From NCBI RefSeq assembly GCF_001400735.1, contig NZ_LJPW01000173.1, positions 61,505 through 125,504 of the forward strand: a stretch of DNA of 64,000 bases, read 5' to 3'. Positions 26,055 to 35,116 of this stretch are shown here, piece after piece. The translations under genes and the position numbers were made by a program. Within the stretch, counting starts at the first letter, position 1; each line of letters begins with the position of its first letter. The notes under the pieces are model-generated. The model was not told the origin of the DNA. It saw only the letters and a program-made list of their open reading frames with translations, and made no database searches. Source of the stretch: Pseudomonas caricapapayae. Lineage in GTDB: Bacteria; Pseudomonadota; Gammaproteobacteria; Pseudomonadales; Pseudomonadaceae.

Positions 26055-26329
26055 TCGATCACTTCTCCGCGTAGCAGGAATTTGGCCAGAGCAAAGGAGC
26101 CGACAAAGCCGAACAGGGCAATCAGCATGGCCGCTTCGAAATACGTGTCACTGGCGTAGCGGATACCCAGCACCAGCATCATCAGCATGGCAATGATGTA
26201 AAGGTAGTCCAGTGCCAGGACCCGGTCCTGTGCTGAAGGCCCCTTCAGCAGACGAAGCAGGGTGATGACCATCGCCAGGGCGAAAATCAGCAGGCTGATC
26301 AGGATGGCGTTGTCGAGCAGTGCACTCAT
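26051..26329 (-). CDS. mrpF: Mrp Na+/H+ antiporter subunit F
   Basis: 92-residue subunit with three helices. The conserved pattern GPSAQDRVLALDYLYIIAM near 30-48 contains the Asp typical of MrpF/PhaF. Overlaps mrpE and mrpG by 4 nt each. Confidence 0.9.
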   Translation of the reverse strand: MSALLDNAILISLLIFALAMVITLLRLLKGPSAQDRVLALDYLYIIAMLMMLVLGIRYASDTYFEAAMLIALFGFVGSFALAKFLLRGEVIE

Positions 26330-26814
26330 TGAAAGATCTCCATCAACGGACGCTCATAGGTGGTCTTGAAGTGCTCGATGAATTGCGCCTCGTCTTCAAG
26401 GTCGAAGACGTGCATCAACAGTATGCTGCGATCCAGCGCCAGTTCCGACCACACAGTCCCTGGCACCACCGTCGTGACCGCCGCCAATGCGGCGAGACCG
26501 TGGGCGTCGTGCAGGTCCAGGGGAATACGCACGAAGGCCGATCGTGGCGGACGCCCCTCTAGTCGCCATACGCTCAAACCGACCTGAAGGTTGGAAATCA
26601 CTACATCCCGGCCTACCCGCCACAGAAATTTCAGGATTGTGCCGGGTTTGCGGATGCGCACCGGTAGCGGGCGCAGTGGCGCCATCAGTAGCGGAGCAAG
26701 AAAACCCAGCACCGCGCCCAGCAGCAGGTGGCCGGGGCTGATCGACAGGTTCAATACCAGCCACAGCAGCCAAAGTGCCAGGGAGAGGAGCGGGGCGGGA
26801 AACAGGCGCTTCAT
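26326..26814 (-). CDS. mrpE: Mrp Na+/H+ antiporter subunit E
   Basis: 162-residue subunit. It starts MKRLFPAPLLSLALWLLWLV with membrane helices in the first 45 residues and a cytoplasmic remainder. Family features are VISNLQVGLSVW and TVVPGTVWSELA. Overlaps mrpD and mrpF by 4 nt, so it is translated by coupling. Confidence 0.9.
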   Translation of the reverse strand: MKRLFPAPLLSLALWLLWLVLNLSISPGHLLLGAVLGFLAPLLMAPLRPLPVRIRKPGTILKFLWRVGRDVVISNLQVGLSVWRLEGRPPRSAFVRIPLDLHDAHGLAALAAVTTVVPGTVWSELALDRSILLMHVFDLEDEAQFIEHFKTTYERPLMEIFQ

Positions 26815-28496
26815 GGTTGTCCCTCCAAACTCATGTCCTGACTGGTAGGGCCGGGTATCGGACGCGTGGCAAGAACCGACTGCACATACTGTTTGGGCTC
26901 ATGCAGTGCCGCAGCGGTGTCCTGGGTATAGCGCAACAGGGGCTCGGCCTTGAACGTCAGCGCAACGCACAGGCCCAGCAGGATGACGATCGGCAGGCAT
27001 TCGTTACGGCGCAACAGCGGCGAAGGACGCTCGTGCGGCGTCCAGAAGCGTTGCGTGCCAAGCCTTGCAAAAGCGATCAGCGACGCCAGTCCGGAAAAGA
27101 TCAGCAAAGCGATCAGCATCCAGGCCTGGGGCGAGAGCGCTTCATCCTGCGCTACGTCCAGCCCCAGCGGGTTCATCAGAGCGCTCAACAGCGTGAGTTT
27201 GCCGATAAAACCCGACAGCGGCGGCATGCCGATGATCAGCAGCGCGCAGGCGATAAAGCTCAGGCCCAGAAAAGCCATGGTCATGGGGATGACCTGACCG
27301 ACCACGACCTTCTGTTCATCGTCCAGGTTGGCGCCAGGAGGTGGATGCAGAGACTCCAGGGCCCGGGGCAATTGATCCACGTCGTCCTCCAGCGGGATCT
27401 CATTGGCCGAGCGCGAGCGTTCGATCAATTCACCGAGCAGGAACATGGCGCTCAGCGCCAGCGTCGAACTGACCATATAGAACAGTGCGCCCGAGGTCAG
27501 GCTGGGTTGGGCGAAACCGACTGCGGACAGCAGAATACCCGCCGATACCAGTATGCTCAGGCTGGCAAGGCGCTCCAAGCGCTGGGCGGCGATGATTGCA
27601 ATCGCTGCAGTGAAGATCGTCGCCATGCCGCCGTAGATCAACCAGTCACCGCCAAAGAATGCCGATGCCCCGGCCTGGCCGGAAAACAGGAGCGTCCACA
27701 GGCGCAGCAGGGTGTAAACGCCCACTTTGGTCATGATCGCAAACATTGCCGCTACCGGCGCGCTGGCCGCCGAATAGGCCGGGACCAGCCAGAAGTTCAG
27801 TGGCCACATGCCTGCCTTGGCCAGAAATGCCGTGGCGAGAATGGCAGCGCCGGCATGCAGCAGGCCCAGGTCGGACTCCGCTACTTGAGGAATCTTGATC
27901 GCCAGGTCAGCGAAGTTCAGCGTGCCGGTCACTCCGTAGATCAGTGCAGCGCCGATCAGGAACAGCGACGACGCCAGCAGGTTGATTGAAATGTAATGCA
28001 GGCCGGTCGATACCCGAGCCCGGCCAGAACCATGCAGCATCAAGCCGTAGGACGCTGCCAGCAGGACCTCGAAGAACACGAACAGGTTGAACAGGTCGGC
28101 GGTCAGGAATGCGCCGTACAGGCCCATGAGCTGGATCTGGAACAGTGCGTGGAAACTGGCACCGGCCCGGTCCCAGCGCGCCAGCGCGAACAGCAGCGCG
28201 CAGACACCGACAATCCCGGTCAGCACCAGCATCAGTGCCGACAGGTGGTCCACCACCAGCACGATACCGAATGGCACTCCCCAGTTGCCCGGCAGGTAGA
28301 CACCAATGGAGCCGCTGCTGCCGCTGTGCTGTACCCAGAAAAACAGCACCACGGAAATGCCCAGGCCGAGAATGCTGGAGAACAGGTTGATGCGCCCTTT
28401 GAGTGGCCGATGCTTTTCGCCCAGCCAGAGCATCAGCCCTGCGGTCAGCAGCGGCAGCAGGATCGGTGCGATGATCAGTTGGTTCAGCCAGCTCAT
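26811..28496 (-). CDS. mrpD: Mrp Na+/H+ antiporter subunit D
   Basis: 561-residue NuoM/NuoN-like proton-translocating subunit with about 14 helices. Motifs include MGLYGAFLTADLFNLFVFFE near 128-147 and the half-channel region AKAGMWPLNFWLVPAYSAAS near 225-244 with the conserved Lys. The segment SLTSGALFYMVSSTLALSAM is the second symmetry repeat. Somewhat longer than Bacillus MrpD because of an insert around 370-400 that is acidic and likely cytoplasmic. Overlaps mrpC and mrpE by 4 nt each. Confidence 0.92.
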   Translation of the reverse strand: MSWLNQLIIAPILLPLLTAGLMLWLGEKHRPLKGRINLFSSILGLGISVVLFFWVQHSGSSGSIGVYLPGNWGVPFGIVLVVDHLSALMLVLTGIVGVCALLFALARWDRAGASFHALFQIQLMGLYGAFLTADLFNLFVFFEVLLAASYGLMLHGSGRARVSTGLHYISINLLASSLFLIGAALIYGVTGTLNFADLAIKIPQVAESDLGLLHAGAAILATAFLAKAGMWPLNFWLVPAYSAASAPVAAMFAIMTKVGVYTLLRLWTLLFSGQAGASAFFGGDWLIYGGMATIFTAAIAIIAAQRLERLASLSILVSAGILLSAVGFAQPSLTSGALFYMVSSTLALSAMFLLGELIERSRSANEIPLEDDVDQLPRALESLHPPPGANLDDEQKVVVGQVIPMTMAFLGLSFIACALLIIGMPPLSGFIGKLTLLSALMNPLGLDVAQDEALSPQAWMLIALLIFSGLASLIAFARLGTQRFWTPHERPSPLLRRNECLPIVILLGLCVALTFKAEPLLRYTQDTAAALHEPKQYVQSVLATRPIPGPTSQDMSLEGQP

Positions 28497-28837
28497 GCCT
28501 TGGGCTCCCGGCCATCTACATGGTCGGTGCCGGTCAGGCCTCTGGAAGCAAGCAATACCACCAGAAACAGCGCTGTCATGGCGAAGCTGATCACGATGGC
28601 GGTCAACACCAGCGCCTGCGGCAGCGGATCAGTGTAATTGAGCAGGTCCTGCGGAATGCCGTCTTTGATGATCGGTTCTCTGCCGATGAACAGGCTGCCC
28701 ATGCTGAAAATGAACAGGTTGACCCCGTAAGACAGCAGGCACAGCCCCATGACGACCTGAAAGGTGCGTGGCCGCAGGATCAGCCAGACACCCGAGGCGG
28801 CCAGCACACCGATGGCGATTGCAATGACTTCTTCCAT
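28493..28837 (-). CDS. mrpC: Mrp Na+/H+ antiporter subunit C
   Basis: 114-residue NuoK-like subunit with three helices. Motifs: FQVVMGLCLLSYGVNLFIFS near 30-49 and DPLPQALVLTAIVISFAMTA near 70-89. I start it at ATG 28837, which overlaps the stop of mrpA (TGA 28839-28837) by one base; the frame stays open 5' but lies inside mrpA. Confidence 0.9.
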   Translation of the reverse strand: MEEVIAIAIGVLAASGVWLILRPRTFQVVMGLCLLSYGVNLFIFSMGSLFIGREPIIKDGIPQDLLNYTDPLPQALVLTAIVISFAMTALFLVVLLASRGLTGTDHVDGREPKA

Positions 28838-31755
28838 CAGAGGATTCCTTGCGGGTTGGCGACAGGTTTGGGCAACTGGGTCGGACGATGGCTGCGCACC
28901 GACTGGTGCGCCAGTGCGGTCAGGATCAGCAGCGTCGATCCGACCACTACGGCGTATACGCCGACATCGAAGAACAGCGCGCTGGCGATGTGGATATCGC
29001 CCAGAATCGGCAAGTCGACGTGCGCGGTGTGTGTGGTCATGAACGGATAACCCAGCAGCATTGAGCCGGCTCCGGTCAGAACCGCACACAGCAGGCCCGT
29101 ACCCATCCAGCGTAACGGCCGCAGGCTCATTTGCGCCTCTACCCACTGCGTGCCTGCAACCATGTATTGCAGAAGGAACGCCACCGACATCACCAGACCG
29201 GCAACGAACCCGCCGCCTGGCTGGTTGTGACCGCGCACGAACAGGTACATCGAGACGATGAAGGCAATCGGCAACAGCAATCGCACCAGTGCGGCAGGCA
29301 CCATCATGAAACCGAGCGCCGTATCGCTGGCGCTGCGCGGGTTGACCAGGTCGGTCACCACGTCACGCGCCAACAGGCGTTGCTGTGTGGGCAGCAGGAT
29401 GCTTTCCTTCGGCGGGCGGAAGCGTCGCAATAGGGCGAACACCGTCAGGGCCACCGCTGCCAGCACAGTGATTTCGCCAAACGTATCGAAGCCGCGGAAA
29501 TCTACCAGCATCACGTTGACCACGTTGGTGCCCCCGCCTTGAGGCAGCGCACGGCTAAGGTAAAAGGACGAGATGGCGTTGGGTGTCTGGCGGGTCAGCA
29601 TGGCATAGGACAATATCGCCATGCCCAGCCCGACGAGCACTGCCAGACCGAAGTCGCGTATCCGCCGGGTGCGAGCACGCAGGCGCGCACTGAGCGGGGC
29701 CACGTCTTCATTGCGGCGTGGCAGCCAGCGCAGACCGAGCAGGATCAGCACGGTGGTCACCACTTCGACGACCAGTTGGGTCAGCGCCAGATCGGGTGCC
29801 GAGAACCAGACAAAAGTGATGCAGGTCATCAGGCCGCAAACGCTGACCATGACCAGTGCCGCCAGGCGGTGATATTTACCCTGCCAGGCAGCGCCGATTG
29901 CGCAGGCAATCGCGATAAGCCAAAGCGTGACAAAGACCCCGGACCCCGGAATCTTTGGCCGGTCGCCCCAGGTCAAACCACTGAAATACATCGGAATGAA
30001 GCCGCCCAGAACGGCTGCCAGTACCAGCAGAAACAATTGCGGCTGCAAGCGTCGAGTGCTGACCTTGCGCTCGAAACGTCGCGCCCAGTGCATCATCACA
30101 ACCTGGCTGCGTTCGAAGAAACGCTTGCCGTTGAGTCGTCCCACCAGCGGCGGGGCGGTGATGCGCTCCTGCTTGAGGGGCTTGCGCAACAATAGATACA
30201 GAATGATACCGCCAGCCATCGCCACCAGACTCATGACCATCGGCAGGTTCCAGCCGTGCCAGATTGCCAGGCTGTACTCGGGCAGCGTGCCGCCGACTAC
30301 AGGCCGCGCCGCCGCCGCCAGCAGCGGGGCCACCGACTGCGCCGGGAAAATCCCCACGACCAGACACGTCAGCACCAACAGCTCGACGGGCGCACGCATC
30401 CAGCGCGGTGGCTCATGGGGCAAGTGCGGCAAGTCCTTTGCCGCAGGACCGAAAAACACGTCGACGGTGAAGCGCAGCGAGTAGGCAACGCTGAATATCC
30501 CGGCGATAGTCGCGATCACCGGCAAGGCAATCTCGACCCAGGCAGTGGCGGAAATGAACACGGTTTCGGCAAAGAACATCTCTTTGGACAGAAACCCGTT
30601 GAGCAGCGGCACCCCTGCCATTGAAGCGCTGGCGACCATCGCCAGTGTCGCGGTGTAGGGAAGCAGCTTCACCAGCCCGCTCAGGCGCCGAATGTCCCGG
30701 GTTCCGCTCTCGTGGTCGATGATTCCGGCCGCCATGAACAGCGAAGCCTTGAAGGTGGCGTGGTTGAGAATGTGAAAGACTGCGGCTACCGCGGCCAGCG
30801 GGCTGTTCAGACCCAGCAACAGCGTGATCAGACCCAGATGGCTGATCGTGGAGTAGGCCAGCAGGCCTTTCAGATCATTCTGAAAGATAGCTGCATAGGC
30901 ACCCAGAATCAGCGTACAGGCACCTGCGCCGCTGACGATCCAGAACCATTGCTCGGTGCCTGACAGCGCCGGCCACATCCGCGCCATGAGAAACACCCCG
31001 GCCTTGACCATGGTCGCCGAGTGCAGATACGCCGACACCGGCGTGGGCGCTGCCATCGCATGAGGCAGCCAGAAATGAAAAGGGAACTGGGCGCTTTTGG
31101 TCAGTGCGCCGATCAGGATCAGGGTCAGCAATATCGGGTACAGGGCATGGGCGCGAATTGCGTCTCCGGACGCCAGTACCCGGTCCAGGTCATAACTGCC
31201 TGCCACATGCCCGAGGATCATCATGCCCGCCAGCAACGCCAGACCGCCCGCGCCGGTGACCATTAACGCCATGTAAGCGCCGCGTCGTGCATCGGCGCGG
31301 TGATGCCAGTAACCGATCAGCAGGAACGAGAACAGGCTGGTCAGCTCCCAGAAAAACACGATTTGAATCAGATTGCCGGACATTACCAGCCCGAGCATTG
31401 CACCCATGAACGCCAGGAAAAACGCGAAGAAGCGCGGCACCGGATCGTCTGGCGACATGTAGTAGCGAGCGTAGAGCGAGACCAGCGCACCAATGCCCAG
31501 CACCAGCATCGAGAACAGCCAGGCGAAGCCATCGATACGCAGAACGAAGTTCATTCCCAGGCTAGGCAGCCAGAAATACTCTTCGCGAATCACGCCGCCG
31601 TCGGCGATCTGCGGGAACCACAACGCCATCTGGATGGCGCCGATCAGGGCAACCAGACCCGCCAGAAACGATTCTGCGTTACGCGCGTTGTGCGGCAGGA
31701 ACGCCGCCAGACAGCTGCCGATGAAAGGCAGAAGCAGTAGAACTATCAGGGACAT
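28837..31755 (-). CDS. mrpA: Mrp Na+/H+ antiporter subunit A fused to subunit B (MrpAB/PhaAB type)
   Basis: 972-residue polytopic protein. The N-terminal 500 residues are NuoL-like: FFWELTSLFSFLLIGYWHHR near 133-152 and KSAQFPFHFWLPHAMAAPTPVSAYLHSATMVKAG with conserved Lys and His. Residues about 600-780 are the MrpA C-terminal extension. The last 150 residues carry an MrpB domain (FVRGHNQPGGGFVAGLVMS). There is no separate mrpB, so this is the fused, group 2 form common in Pseudomonas and rhizobia. First gene of the operon; its ribosome site is weak (AGAAG). Confidence 0.92.
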   Translation of the reverse strand: MSLIVLLLLPFIGSCLAAFLPHNARNAESFLAGLVALIGAIQMALWFPQIADGGVIREEYFWLPSLGMNFVLRIDGFAWLFSMLVLGIGALVSLYARYYMSPDDPVPRFFAFFLAFMGAMLGLVMSGNLIQIVFFWELTSLFSFLLIGYWHHRADARRGAYMALMVTGAGGLALLAGMMILGHVAGSYDLDRVLASGDAIRAHALYPILLTLILIGALTKSAQFPFHFWLPHAMAAPTPVSAYLHSATMVKAGVFLMARMWPALSGTEQWFWIVSGAGACTLILGAYAAIFQNDLKGLLAYSTISHLGLITLLLGLNSPLAAVAAVFHILNHATFKASLFMAAGIIDHESGTRDIRRLSGLVKLLPYTATLAMVASASMAGVPLLNGFLSKEMFFAETVFISATAWVEIALPVIATIAGIFSVAYSLRFTVDVFFGPAAKDLPHLPHEPPRWMRAPVELLVLTCLVVGIFPAQSVAPLLAAAARPVVGGTLPEYSLAIWHGWNLPMVMSLVAMAGGIILYLLLRKPLKQERITAPPLVGRLNGKRFFERSQVVMMHWARRFERKVSTRRLQPQLFLLVLAAVLGGFIPMYFSGLTWGDRPKIPGSGVFVTLWLIAIACAIGAAWQGKYHRLAALVMVSVCGLMTCITFVWFSAPDLALTQLVVEVVTTVLILLGLRWLPRRNEDVAPLSARLRARTRRIRDFGLAVLVGLGMAILSYAMLTRQTPNAISSFYLSRALPQGGGTNVVNVMLVDFRGFDTFGEITVLAAVALTVFALLRRFRPPKESILLPTQQRLLARDVVTDLVNPRSASDTALGFMMVPAALVRLLLPIAFIVSMYLFVRGHNQPGGGFVAGLVMSVAFLLQYMVAGTQWVEAQMSLRPLRWMGTGLLCAVLTGAGSMLLGYPFMTTHTAHVDLPILGDIHIASALFFDVGVYAVVVGSTLLILTALAHQSVRSHRPTQLPKPVANPQGIL

Positions 31756-31915
31756 AGGCTTCTAATCTGCAGGGGAATGTCAAGCATCATACGTGCCAGA
31801 CACCCCGATACCAAAGGGACTGTTTCCGAAATTTCCTACAAAAAGTGTCTGCTGTTTTCAAGACAGCAGATCGTTGTCATGAAACAGGTATGTAACGGCG
31901 AAGCGAGCACCTGGC

Positions 31916-32839
31916 TCAATCGGCTCTGGACACGCCTTGTTCCTTGATGAGGCTCTGTTCGGCGGGCGCAGAGCGCCGCTTCATTTCGCTGACGATCACC
32001 CCGGCTACAATCAAGGCTGCACCCAGCAGGGCGATGCCCGGCAAGCGCTCACCGGCCAGTCTTCCGACAATCCCGGCCCAGACCGGTTCACCCGCATAGA
32101 TCACGGTGGCACGCGTGGGCGAAACACTTTTCTGTGCCCAGTTCATGGCGATCTGAATAACCGCACTCATTGCGCCAAGGCCCACGGCACTGAGCACCAG
32201 CACCCAGGAAAAAACCGGCAGGCGTTCCTGGGTGGGGACAATCATCAGAAAGGCCAGAGCTGAAGCGGTTGCCAGCTGCACCACGGTAACTCTGCGTACA
32301 TCGACCTTGCCGGCATAGGCACTGATCATGATGATCTCGGCAGCTATGGCCACGGCACTGATCAGCGTCACGATCTCGCCAGAGCTGAGTTGCAGGGCAG
32401 TACCTTGCGGTCCGGCGACCAGCATCAGCCCGGCAAAGGCGAGGATGATGCCCAGCGTCGGCATCAGACCTGGTCTTCGTCCAAGCACCAGCCATTGCAA
32501 TAAAGGCACGCAAGGCACATAGAGCGCCGTGATGAACGCGGACTGGCTGCTGGGAATGCTCTGCAATCCGATGGTCTGCAGGCCATAACCGAGCATGATG
32601 CAGGTGCCGATGAAGACCCCGGCCTTGAGTTCAAGAAAAGTCAGACCGCGCAGCACCTTCGTCGAAAACAGCGCTACGATAAGCGCCGCTGCGGCAAAAC
32701 GCAGACCGACGAAAAACATCGGGCCGCTGACGGTCATCGCGTGCTGGACCAGCAGGAAGGTGCCTCCCCAGAGCATGGTGATCATAATCAGCACGGCTTC
32801 TGCCTTGCTGATGCAGGGTAGACGGCTGATAGACTTCAT
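31916..32839 (-). CDS. EamA (DMT) family transporter
   Basis: 307-residue drug/metabolite transporter with ten predicted helices and two EamA repeats. Repeat 1 starts ALIMITMLWGGTFLLVQHAM near 15. Repeat 2 ends with VIYAGEPVWAGIVGRLAGERLPGIALLGAAL, the usual EamA ending. Family members export amino acids or other small metabolites; the substrate is unknown. It is divergent from an HTH-cupin regulator with 110 bases between starts, suggesting that this regulator controls it. Confidence 0.88.
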   Translation of the reverse strand: MKSISRLPCISKAEAVLIMITMLWGGTFLLVQHAMTVSGPMFFVGLRFAAAALIVALFSTKVLRGLTFLELKAGVFIGTCIMLGYGLQTIGLQSIPSSQSAFITALYVPCVPLLQWLVLGRRPGLMPTLGIILAFAGLMLVAGPQGTALQLSSGEIVTLISAVAIAAEIIMISAYAGKVDVRRVTVVQLATASALAFLMIVPTQERLPVFSWVLVLSAVGLGAMSAVIQIAMNWAQKSVSPTRATVIYAGEPVWAGIVGRLAGERLPGIALLGAALIVAGVIVSEMKRRSAPAEQSLIKEQGVSRAD

Positions 32840-32949
32840 GTCAGCTCGGGACTCCTGTGAAGGGCTATGCGTACGTCAAGCGCTGGACACCCTGACGTCG
32901 TCTTTGGAATGGGCAGTATAATGCGCAACGGTTTGATGTGAGTACTTGA

Positions 32950-33519
32950 ATGCACAAAGAGAATACTCAACGCCCTCCGGTGTTGCAGCACGTCAGCCAG
33001 AACGTGCGCCGTTTGCGCAACGACGCCGACCTCAGTCAGACCGCTCTGGCGGAAAAGTCCGGGGTCAGCCGCCGCATGCTGGTCGCTATCGAAGCGGGCG
33101 AGAAAAACGTCAGTCTGGCAACACTGGACCGGGTGGCTGAAGCGTTGGAGGTGGCGTTCAGCGACCTGATTCAGGCCCCCGAAAATCGTGATTACAGCCG
33201 TATCAACGAACTGGCATGGGCCGGTACGATTTCAGGCAGCAAGGCCGTGCTGCTCGCCAGGGCGGTTGCCCGGCAAGAAGTGGAGTTGTGGGAGTTCTGT
33301 CTGGAGCCTGGGGATGCCTACGTGTCGGAAGCCGATCCGGATGGCTGGAGTGAACAGGTCTATATCGTGGAAGGGCATCTGACCCTGCGCTTCTCGGACC
33401 CTGCTGCCGTGCAGCAGGTCGGCCCTGGCGAGTTCTTCATGTTCCCCAGCAATCAGCCACACCGTTATTGCAATGAGGCTGATACACCCCTGCGTTTTGT
33501 GCGTAACGTCGTGCTCTGA
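32950..33519 (+). CDS. XRE-family regulator with C-terminal cupin domain
   Basis: 189 residues. Helix-turn-helix at about 15-70 (LRNDADLSQTALAEKSGVSR, MLVAIEAGEKNVSLATLDRVA) and a cupin at about 105-185 (LEPGDAYVSEADPDGWSEQV, VGPGEFFMFPSNQPHRYCNE). Proteins of this layout sense a small molecule in the cupin and often regulate a nearby transporter. Divergent from the EamA exporter. No convincing Shine-Dalgarno precedes the ATG. The following YdhS-like gene begins 42 bases later and may be co-transcribed. Confidence 0.88.
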   Translation: MHKENTQRPPVLQHVSQNVRRLRNDADLSQTALAEKSGVSRRMLVAIEAGEKNVSLATLDRVAEALEVAFSDLIQAPENRDYSRINELAWAGTISGSKAVLLARAVARQEVELWEFCLEPGDAYVSEADPDGWSEQVYIVEGHLTLRFSDPAAVQQVGPGEFFMFPSNQPHRYCNEADTPLRFVRNVVL

Positions 33520-33561
33520 CCTTCCGACTCTTCTATTGCAATCCGACCGAGGCGCTGTTCG

Positions 33562-34965
33562 ATGACCGAAGACCCTAACCAGACGGCTGACATTCTGATC
33601 ATTGGCGGCGGTCTGAGCGGCACCCTGCTGGCGGTGCAGTTGCTGCGCAGAGCCGGCCAGCGTCGAATCCTGATCATCGAGACCCGCAGCGAGCTCGGCA
33701 GGGGCGAGGCTTACAGTGCAACGGAGCCGGGCCATACGCTCAATGGCAACGCGGCGCGGATGAGTGTCGATCCGGACGATCCGGATGACCTCACGCACTG
33801 GCTGACGGCCTATCTGGCCGAGGGCGGCTGGCCTGAAGCCGCCGTGCAAAAGGTTCCGGTCGCCGAGCTGTTTCCGCCGCGTGGCGTGTTCGGGCTTTAT
33901 GTGCAGCAGCGCTTGCGTGAGGCCCGTGAAGCTGGCGAAGCGGCTGCTTCCATGGTAATGCATGTGCGCGGCGAAGCCGTCGATGTGCAGGTCCATGAAC
34001 AGGGTGTGAGCGTCACGCTGGCTGACGGTCGCCTGTTGCGCGGCAGCCAGGCCGTGCTGGCGACGGGTATGTACGCCGCTTCGCGCACCCCCCGGCGCGA
34101 GTCGAACGAGCTGAACGCGGCAGCGCTGGATCCCTGGAATGTGCAGGCAATGGAGCAGCTCGATCCACAGTCCAGAGTGCTGATCATCGGCTCCGGCCTG
34201 ACCATGGTCGATGCGCTGGTCTCGCTGGAAAAAGCCGGGCATCGCGGGCCGATTCAGGTCTATTCCCGGCACGGCCTGCTGCCCCATGTTCGACGCCAGC
34301 CGCCGGAGTGGTCCGACTTTCTGGCCCAGGACCCGAGTATTCGCAGCACTCGGCAACTGGTACGCAAGGTCCGCGAGCAATGCGAGCTGGCCATCGAGAG
34401 CGGCATCGATTGGCAGGCCCCGCTGGACACCGTGCGCGCCAACGTCGGCAGGCTGTGGAATCAGGCCAGCGACAGGCAGCGCCGCCAGTTCGTCCGCCAT
34501 GTACGGCCCTGGTGGGAAAGCCATCACCATCGCTCTCCGCCACCCAGTGCTGCGCTGCTGGCAAAGCTGATCAGGCAAGGACGGCTGAGCATTGACGCCG
34601 CGTCATTGCAAAGTGTCGCAAGCCTGCCTTCCGGTCAGGTGCAGATCAGCGTTCGTCGGCGCGGTGACAGCAATCCCACGCAGATCCTCGGCGATGCCCT
34701 GATCAATTCCACGGGTATTGAATATGACTGGCGGCGAGTGGATCGCCCGCTGCCTCGGCAACTGCTGGAGCGCGGATTGATCCAGCCGGGACCTTTGGCG
34801 CTGGGCATCGCTGCCGATGCCGGTGGCGCGGTGCTCGACGCGCACGGTCACTGCTCGTCACGCCTGTTCGCCATGGGCCCGCCGCTGCGCGGCATGTGGT
34901 GGGAAAGCACCGCAGTGACCGATGTCGCACTCCAGGCCAAGGCGCTGGCAATGCGCTTGCCATGA
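33562..34965 (+). CDS. FAD/NAD(P)-binding protein, YdhS-like
   Basis: 467 residues. It begins with an FAD-binding GxGxxG-type motif (ADILIIGGGLSGTLLAVQLL near 9-28) and has the family segment GRGEAYSATEPGHTLNGNAARM near 48-69. A second Rossmann motif, VLIIGSGLTMVDAL, lies near 206-219. The C-terminal part ends LFAMGPPLRGMWWESTAVTDV. This is the FAD-NAD(P)-binding YdhS/HI0933-like group, with no assigned substrate. It has no membrane segments. It lies between an HTH-cupin regulator and a REP-like mosaic. Reaction unknown. Confidence 0.8.
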   Translation: MTEDPNQTADILIIGGGLSGTLLAVQLLRRAGQRRILIIETRSELGRGEAYSATEPGHTLNGNAARMSVDPDDPDDLTHWLTAYLAEGGWPEAAVQKVPVAELFPPRGVFGLYVQQRLREAREAGEAAASMVMHVRGEAVDVQVHEQGVSVTLADGRLLRGSQAVLATGMYAASRTPRRESNELNAAALDPWNVQAMEQLDPQSRVLIIGSGLTMVDALVSLEKAGHRGPIQVYSRHGLLPHVRRQPPEWSDFLAQDPSIRSTRQLVRKVREQCELAIESGIDWQAPLDTVRANVGRLWNQASDRQRRQFVRHVRPWWESHHHRSPPPSAALLAKLIRQGRLSIDAASLQSVASLPSGQVQISVRRRGDSNPTQILGDALINSTGIEYDWRRVDRPLPRQLLERGLIQPGPLALGIAADAGGAVLDAHGHCSSRLFAMGPPLRGMWWESTAVTDVALQAKALAMRLP

Positions 34966-35107
34966 GGTGCCGCCGCGTGATGGCCGGACGCAAAGCGTCT
35001 GCAACGGCATGCCCACGCGCAGCGCGGGCACCATAGCGTCTTGCGGATACCGCTCGTTCCCTCACGCTCCAGCGTGTAAAGGCCTTGCGTGACGCTCCGC
35101 GTCACCT
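34966..35107. repeat. REP-like mosaic of four short hairpins
   Basis: Between two gene ends lie consecutive inverted repeats: GACGC/GCGTC (34987-34999), GCCC-CGCG/CGCG-GGC (35011-35029), CACGCT/AGCGTG (35063-35076) and GTGACGC/GCGTCAC (35089-35105). This composition is typical of dispersed intergenic repeats in P. syringae-group genomes, which are often mobilised by RAYT transposases; none is present here. Confidence 0.7.
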
Positions 35108-35116
35108 GCCTGTGTA

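Noticed and set aside
26396..26773. Long antisense frames inside the Mrp operon and inside iolD, ligD and polysaccharide genes
   Set aside because: They are shadows of high-GC coding sequence; the opposite frames carry clear family motifs and coupled starts.
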